Assembly (NCBI GenBank): GCA_029263945.1
Contig: JARIDM010000193.1
Span: forward strand, 1-9,754
Source of the DNA: Sporosarcina sp.
GTDB taxonomy: Bacteria; Bacillota; Bacilli; Bacillales_A; Planococcaceae
Direction of reading: 5' to 3'
DNA: 9,754 nt
Below are positions 5,816 to 9,754 of this stretch, piece after piece. A program made the translations under genes and the position numbers. The notes beneath the pieces are model-generated. The model saw only the letters and a list, made by a program, of their open reading frames with translations, was not told the DNA's origin and did not search any database. Positions within the stretch are counted from its first letter, which is position 1; every line of letters begins with the position of its first letter.

Positions 5816-5902
5816 GATTTTAAGCGGACTTGTGCAGAGTTACAATTTGCACCTCTGTATGATAAATTAAAGAGAGTGTAAGTTGAAGGAGCTACAATCC
5901 CT

Positions 5903-8065
5903 ATGAGTGATTTTTTCGAACGTAAAAAGAAAACGTTAGGCATCGAATTGAATGAGGTGCAACAGCAAGCGGTTCTTCAAACGGAAGGACCTTTGCTTTT
6001 ATTGGCATGTCCAGGTTCTGGTAAAACAACCACGATGATTATGCGAATTGGTTATCTAATTGAAGAAAAACGAGTGAATCCTAAACGCATAAAAGCCATT
6101 ACATTTAGTAGAGCTTCAGCGGCAGATATGACTGAACGTTTTGCGCGTTTCTTTCCAGCATTACCAACGGTCGACTTTTCGACTATCCATAGTTTGGCAT
6201 TTATGATTGCACGTACATATATGGAAAAAGAAGGCGTTAATTTCGAGTTAATCGAAGGCGGCGGCAATGGGCCTAAATCGATGACAAAATCTTTTATATT
6301 AAAAACCATCTATAAAGAAGTGTTGAACGATGATTGTCCAGATGATGAGCTAGGAAGCCTTGCAACTTTTATTAGTTCAATAAAAAATGAAATGATTCCC
6401 GAAGCAAAGTGGCAAGAGTTAAAAGGACCCGTGGAGCAAGCAGGGCGAATCGCTCATAAGTATGAACAATATAAAACGAAAACACCTGGCCAATTATTGG
6501 TCGATTTTGACGATATGTTGGTCATGGCAGAGAAGGCACTTCGGTTGGATGAAGACCTTGCTGCACACTTTCGAAATAAATTCGATTATTTACTCACAGA
6601 TGAGAGTCAAGATACATCACTTGTACAACATAAAATTATTGAGCATCTTGTTGCGCATCACGGCAATCTTTGTGTGGTGGCAGATGATGACCAATCGATC
6701 TATACGTGGCGGGGGGCAGACCCTATTTATTTACTTGAATTTAAAAAAGTGTATCCAGATGCCACGATTTTAATGATGGAAAGAAATTATCGTTCGTCTA
6801 AAGAAATCGTAGAAACAACTGCAAAATTCATCAAACGAAATAAAAAACGTTATTTAAAAGAAATGTATACAAAAAACGATTCAGCGAGTCCGATTGTATT
6901 AAAGCAAGTCGAAGACCCGAACAGCCAATTGGCTTACATAACCTATGAATTACTTGCAGAAAAAGAACTACAGGATATTGCGATTCTCTTCCGAAACAAT
7001 TCTTCCTCGACCATGTATGTCAGTGAACTTCACCGTCGTGGGATTCCTTTTTATATGAAGGACGCAGATGATAAATTTTTCACGCATTGGGTAGTAGAGG
7101 ATATATTGAATTTCATGCGTTTAAGCTTTAACCTGGAAAGAAAAGATGTTTTTTCGAAAATCATTTTAAAGATGAATGTTTTCGTGTCACGTAGTATGGT
7201 GACAAAGTTTGAAAAAAGTCAAACAGCGGGCAATGTGTTTGATGCTTTTATTCGAACGGTAGATTTACAAGACCGACAAATAAAAAAACTTGAATCGTAT
7301 AAAAAAGGATATGAAGTCATCCCAGATATGCGTCCACTGCGCGTAATTCAACTCATTCGTCATGATTTGGGTTATGAGGCGGCACTAAAAAGTCGAGCAG
7401 AAAAGTTTGGTTTTAGATTTGAACATTTAACTGAAATACTCGATACCCTTGAAGGGATTGCGACACCGATGCGCACGATGATCGAGTTCGCCAATCAGCT
7501 GAAAGAACTTGAGCAAGCTGTACAGAATGCTAAATTTAATCCCCCAGAAAATGCAGTCACGCTTTCAACTTTTCATAGCGCAAAAGGGCTTGAATTTAGA
7601 CGTGTCTTTATGATTGATTTACAGAAAGGGATTATTCCTTCTGAAGAAGATGAAAGCAATATGGAAGCGTTGGAAGAAGCACGTCGTCTTTTTTACGTCG
7701 GCATGACACGTGCAAAAGAACGATTGGAGCTTCTTTCCTTTCAACAAGATAATGGAAAATCGAAAGAGGATTCTTTGTTTCTTAACGAAGTACGGGGGCT
7801 GTTACTAGGTTCCAAAGAAGTGAAGAACCAATTACCTAACAAACCAACATCATTTACAAATCCAGGCATTCCAATTAACCCTAAAGGAATCATGGATAGC
7901 ACAGAATTGGTCGTTGGTTTACAGATCATTCACCGTGTTTTTGGTCAAGGGGAAATCACGGCTTTGGTTAATAATCAGTTAACCATTCAGTTTGATAAGA
8001 TGCAAAAAGAACTTGATGTTGACACTGTGTTGAAAATTGGATTACTAGAAAAAGTGGACCTATGA
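5903..8065 (+). CDS. UvrD/PcrA-like superfamily 1 DNA helicase with C-terminal Tudor-like domain
   Basis: This is an ATP-dependent 3'-5' DNA helicase of the UvrD/Rep/PcrA group (720 residues, near PcrA length). Motifs run in order: Q-motif LNEVQQQAV (16-24), Walker A ACPGSGKT (35-42), Ia ITFSRASA (66-73), II LTDESQD (231-237), III ADDDQSIYTWRG (260-271), IV NYRSS (295-299), V STFHSAKGLEF (555-565), and VI YVGMTRAKERL (598-608). Motif II has Ser where PcrA/UvrD usually have an aromatic residue. Residues about 667-718 (VVGLQIIHRVFGQGEI onward) resemble the PcrA C-terminal Tudor-like domain that binds RNA polymerase. It may be the YjcD-type paralogue rather than PcrA itself, which is normally next to ligA. 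The start has AAGGAG (5886-5891) at 11-nt spacing. Its stop overlaps the crcB start (ATGA), so it leads a coupled operon. Likely role: repair or transcription-replication conflict. Confidence 0.92.
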   Translation: MSDFFERKKKTLGIELNEVQQQAVLQTEGPLLLLACPGSGKTTTMIMRIGYLIEEKRVNPKRIKAITFSRASAADMTERFARFFPALPTVDFSTIHSLAFMIARTYMEKEGVNFELIEGGGNGPKSMTKSFILKTIYKEVLNDDCPDDELGSLATFISSIKNEMIPEAKWQELKGPVEQAGRIAHKYEQYKTKTPGQLLVDFDDMLVMAEKALRLDEDLAAHFRNKFDYLLTDESQDTSLVQHKIIEHLVAHHGNLCVVADDDQSIYTWRGADPIYLLEFKKVYPDATILMMERNYRSSKEIVETTAKFIKRNKKRYLKEMYTKNDSASPIVLKQVEDPNSQLAYITYELLAEKELQDIAILFRNNSSSTMYVSELHRRGIPFYMKDADDKFFTHWVVEDILNFMRLSFNLERKDVFSKIILKMNVFVSRSMVTKFEKSQTAGNVFDAFIRTVDLQDRQIKKLESYKKGYEVIPDMRPLRVIQLIRHDLGYEAALKSRAEKFGFRFEHLTEILDTLEGIATPMRTMIEFANQLKELEQAVQNAKFNPPENAVTLSTFHSAKGLEFRRVFMIDLQKGIIPSEEDESNMEALEEARRLFYVGMTRAKERLELLSFQQDNGKSKEDSLFLNEVRGLLLGSKEVKNQLPNKPTSFTNPGIPINPKGIMDSTELVVGLQIIHRVFGQGEITALVNNQLTIQFDKMQKELDVDTVLKIGLLEKVDL

Positions 8066-8439
8066 AAAAACTGTTATTAATCGGTATAACAGGCGCAGTC
8101 GGTGCGATGACACGCGTAAGTATTGGTGAGTGGATCCCGCTAGTTTCTGGATTTCCCATTGGCACCCTCTTCGTCAATCTCGTGGGTACCTTTCTACTTT
8201 GTTATGTTATCACAGGTGCTTTTGTAAAATTAAACGTTATAAAAGAGTTTCAGGATATCATCGCAGTCGGGTTTTTGGGTTCTTTTACAACATTTTCAGC
8301 GCTGAGCATGGAAACGATTTTACTGATTGAAAATGGACAAGGCTTTTTAGCAATCAGCTATATTACGCTAAGCATTATCGGTGGGGTAAGCGCAGGTTTA
8401 TTTGGAAACTTTCTTGGGAGAAAGCTGGTGCGAACATGA
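8062..8439 (+). CDS. crcB: Fluoride channel subunit CrcB/FluC, first of a pair
   Basis: Fluc proteins export fluoride as antiparallel dimers of four-helix subunits. This 125-residue subunit carries the pore asparagine in GTLFVNLVGTF (Asn39) and the helix-3 break motif GFLGSFTTFS (70-79), with Phe78 at the position of the first pore phenylalanine. The second pore phenylalanine, three residues on, is Leu81. Lysines and arginines lie at the N-terminus, in the second loop (Lys56, Lys61) and at the C-terminus, predicting both ends in the cytoplasm. The ATG overlaps the helicase stop (ATGA at 8062-8065) with only a weak ribosome site, implying translational coupling. Its own stop overlaps the next crcB start in the same way. 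No fluoride riboswitch is visible in front of the operon. Confidence 0.94.
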   Translation: MKKLLLIGITGAVGAMTRVSIGEWIPLVSGFPIGTLFVNLVGTFLLCYVITGAFVKLNVIKEFQDIIAVGFLGSFTTFSALSMETILLIENGQGFLAISYITLSIIGGVSAGLFGNFLGRKLVRT

Positions 8440-8780
8440 CACTGCTTGAAATGGCGATGATTGGTTTAGGTGGTTTTATCGGGGCAATCCTACGGTATGG
8501 GTTATCCAAGAAAATGAATCAAGAAAAGTTTCCTTACGGTACGCTTGTTGTCAATTTACTAGGTGCCTTTCTCATTGGTTTGGTGTTCGGTTCGGGACTT
8601 TCTCCTATATGGGTGCTTTTATTAGCCTCTGGACTTGCAGGTGCACTGACCACTTTTTCGACATTACATAAAGAATTGATAGAATTGTGGCATCATGAGA
8701 AAAGGAAAGCAATCAGCTACGCGGTGATTACCTATGGCGGTGGACTTTTACTAGCATGGATTGGCTATTTAATTTTGTAA
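8436..8780 (+). CDS. crcB: Fluoride channel subunit CrcB/FluC, second of a pair
   Basis: This 114-residue partner has the same signatures: GTLVVNLLGAF with Asn40 and GLAGALTTFS (66-75) with Phe74; Leu77 again replaces the second pore phenylalanine. Its positive charges are in the first loop (Arg20, Lys25, Lys26, Lys31) and third loop (Lys89-Lys91), with uncharged ends, predicting both termini outside. This is opposite to the upstream subunit and is what a two-gene antiparallel heterodimer needs, as in other Bacillales with paired crcB genes. It overlaps the upstream gene by ATGA (8436-8439). I see no convincing terminator directly after it; the hairpin at 8804-8830 lacks a T-run. Confidence 0.94.
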   Translation: MTLLEMAMIGLGGFIGAILRYGLSKKMNQEKFPYGTLVVNLLGAFLIGLVFGSGLSPIWVLLLASGLAGALTTFSTLHKELIELWHHEKRKAISYAVITYGGGLLLAWIGYLIL

Positions 8781-9039
8781 GGGGTGAACACAGCTGAATT
8801 ATGTATAGCAATTGGTGAAAATATGCTATGGGGGACGCGGATTTGATTGAACTCTAGCTTATGTGTGATGAAGTCTAATTTTATGCCGACAAAAGCACCA
8901 AATTTCTTAGGTTTTGCAAACCAACCGATTCCCTCCACCAGCGGGGACTTCCAGCATCGTTATTTTCAGCATGAAACTTATTAAAAATAGGCCAACCAAA
9001 ATAACTGGCTGACCCTATAATCTGAACGTATGAACTTTC
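8781..9039. other. Region without a convincing gene
   Basis: These 259 bases between convergent crcB and the lipoprotein gene hold a weak hairpin (ATAGCA 8805-8810 with TGCTAT 8824-8829), a minus-strand terminator candidate (8983-9009), and an open minus-strand frame of 57 codons (8765-8938, GTG start) that lacks a ribosome site and overlaps the end of crcB. I call no gene here. Confidence 0.6.
8983..9009 (-). terminator. Candidate terminator for the lipoprotein gene
   Basis: On the minus strand GCCAGTT (9009-9003) can pair with GGTTGGC (8997-8991) over 7 bp, three of them G-U, around a five-base loop. CTATTTTT follows. It lies about 30 bases after the lipoprotein stop. Confidence 0.5.
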
Positions 9040-9621
9040 TTACTTCCCATTACGATTATGAATCGAATTTGAGGTGTCTGGACCAAAGTCGTTAAATCCA
9101 TTTAAATCAATATAATGTGCAATTGCATCCTTATCTTTGTCTGCAATAATTAAATTGAATCCAGAAATGTTATCGTTGATGACCTCTAAGTCTTTGTTTG
9201 ATAAATCCTTGTTAACTTTAAACTGAACTTGGTATTTAGTGTTATTGCTTTTAGGTTTCTCTGCCATCATTAATTGACTATTCGTACTGCCAAGAATAAG
9301 AAACAAGCTCTCTGGATATTCAAGAGAGAAGTACATTTGCTGATCTTTGCTTTGGAGGATATTATATAGTTCAACATCAATTTCATAATCTATTAAAAAT
9401 AGTAAGGTTTTATCTTTGGAAATATACTCCATTTTAAAACTTGTTATGCTAAATTTAGGAGGCAATATCTTCTCTTCTAATGAAACTTTATCAGTTAAGT
9501 CTTCACTTATCGGCGTTTTTTTTTCGTTATCAATCCCTTCGTGAACATTTTCATTTTCGATATTACAACCAGTTAATATAAAAAAACAAATCATAATTAA
9601 GGAAGAGTATCTTAGAAGCAT
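9040..9621 (-). CDS. Lipoprotein of unknown function
   Basis: The 193-residue product has a lipoprotein signal: a short N-terminus with Arg4, a hydrophobic stretch (about 5-16) and the lipobox LTGC with Cys19 as the probable lipid-modified residue. It should therefore be anchored on the outer face of the membrane. The next 30 or so residues are polar and acidic, a typical spacer, followed by a probably beta-rich domain (about 54-175) that I do not recognise. There are no catalytic motifs that I can identify. The start has GGAGG (9630-9634, minus strand) at 8-nt spacing. The gene stands alone, converging on the crcB operon, with a candidate terminator just downstream. It is more AT-rich and more Asn/Lys-rich than its neighbours, which would fit a variable, possibly acquired gene, but this is weak evidence. 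Confidence 0.8.
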   Translation of the reverse strand: MLLRYSSLIMICFFILTGCNIENENVHEGIDNEKKTPISEDLTDKVSLEEKILPPKFSITSFKMEYISKDKTLLFLIDYEIDVELYNILQSKDQQMYFSLEYPESLFLILGSTNSQLMMAEKPKSNNTKYQVQFKVNKDLSNKDLEVINDNISGFNLIIADKDKDAIAHYIDLNGFNDFGPDTSNSIHNRNGK

Positions 9622-9698
9622 TTATCAAACCTCCATCCATGTCATTAAAAAATATACCAATCAATCGATTTAATAATAGGGTTTTATTGCGACACTAG

Positions 9699-9743
9699 CA
9701 CACCATATAGTTGAGTCGAAGCGTTCTCTAGCTGTATGTTGTG
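9699..9743. repeat. Imperfect inverted repeat at the right edge
   Basis: CACACCATATAG (9699-9710) pairs with CTGTATGTTGTG (9732-9743) at 11 of 12 positions, one of them G-U, with a 21-base loop that may add GAG/CTC. An alternative register pairs CGACAC (9690-9695) with GTGTCG (9741-9746). It lies upstream of the lipoprotein gene without a T-run, so it is not a clear terminator. It could be an operator, the end of a neighbouring element, or part of an RNA cut by the window edge. Confidence 0.4.
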
Positions 9744-9754
9744 TCGTTATAGCA

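Noticed and set aside
5816..5902. Fluoride riboswitch ahead of the helicase-crcB operon
   Set aside because: I looked for the conserved crcB-motif segments (GGNGAUGG-type start and the CUGAUGA-type pseudoknot strand) and found none.

Overview
The window looks like a chromosomal segment of a low-GC Gram-positive bacterium of the order Bacillales. The evidence is AT-rich DNA, strong AAGGAGG-type ribosome sites, a SAM-I (S-box) leader in front of metK, intrinsic terminators with U-tracts, and neighbours that resemble Bacillus YtoA and YtpA. A Planococcaceae-type relative (Sporosarcina/Lysinibacillus/Solibacillus) is my guess, not something the sequence proves. I see no mobile element, prophage, CRISPR array, tRNA or rRNA.

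Left part (1-2003): the window opens inside the 3' end of a SAM-I riboswitch. Its terminator hairpin and a 140-nt leader lead to metK (S-adenosylmethionine synthetase). metK converges on a gamma-carbonic-anhydrase-like gene (ytoA type), and a shared bidirectional terminator separates them.

Middle part (2004-5815): divergent from ytoA is an alpha/beta hydrolase of the YtpA/monoacylglycerol lipase family whose nucleophile serine is replaced by glycine. Next is a 469-aa membrane-anchored trypsin-like (HtrA-type) protease with an N-terminal zinc ribbon, an Asp/Tyr-rich linker and a C-terminal domain that may be NTF2-like. Then comes a type I signal peptidase, preceded by an unexplained nested inverted repeat, and a small two-helix membrane protein that may use a non-canonical start codon. 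Terminators follow the hydrolase, the protease and the small membrane gene.

Right part (5816-9754): a PcrA/UvrD-like SF1 helicase with a C-terminal Tudor-like domain is joined by two successive ATGA stop/start overlaps to two crcB (Fluc) genes. These encode a probable antiparallel heterodimeric fluoride channel. A stretch with no convincing gene follows, then a minus-strand lipoprotein of unknown function, and an imperfect inverted repeat at the right edge.

Most of the window is ordinary housekeeping. The items most worth a second look are the serine-less hydrolase, the nested inverted repeat before lepB, possible occlusion of the metK ribosome site, the protease architecture and the helicase-crcB coupling. 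I found no clear evidence of a wholly new multi-gene system.
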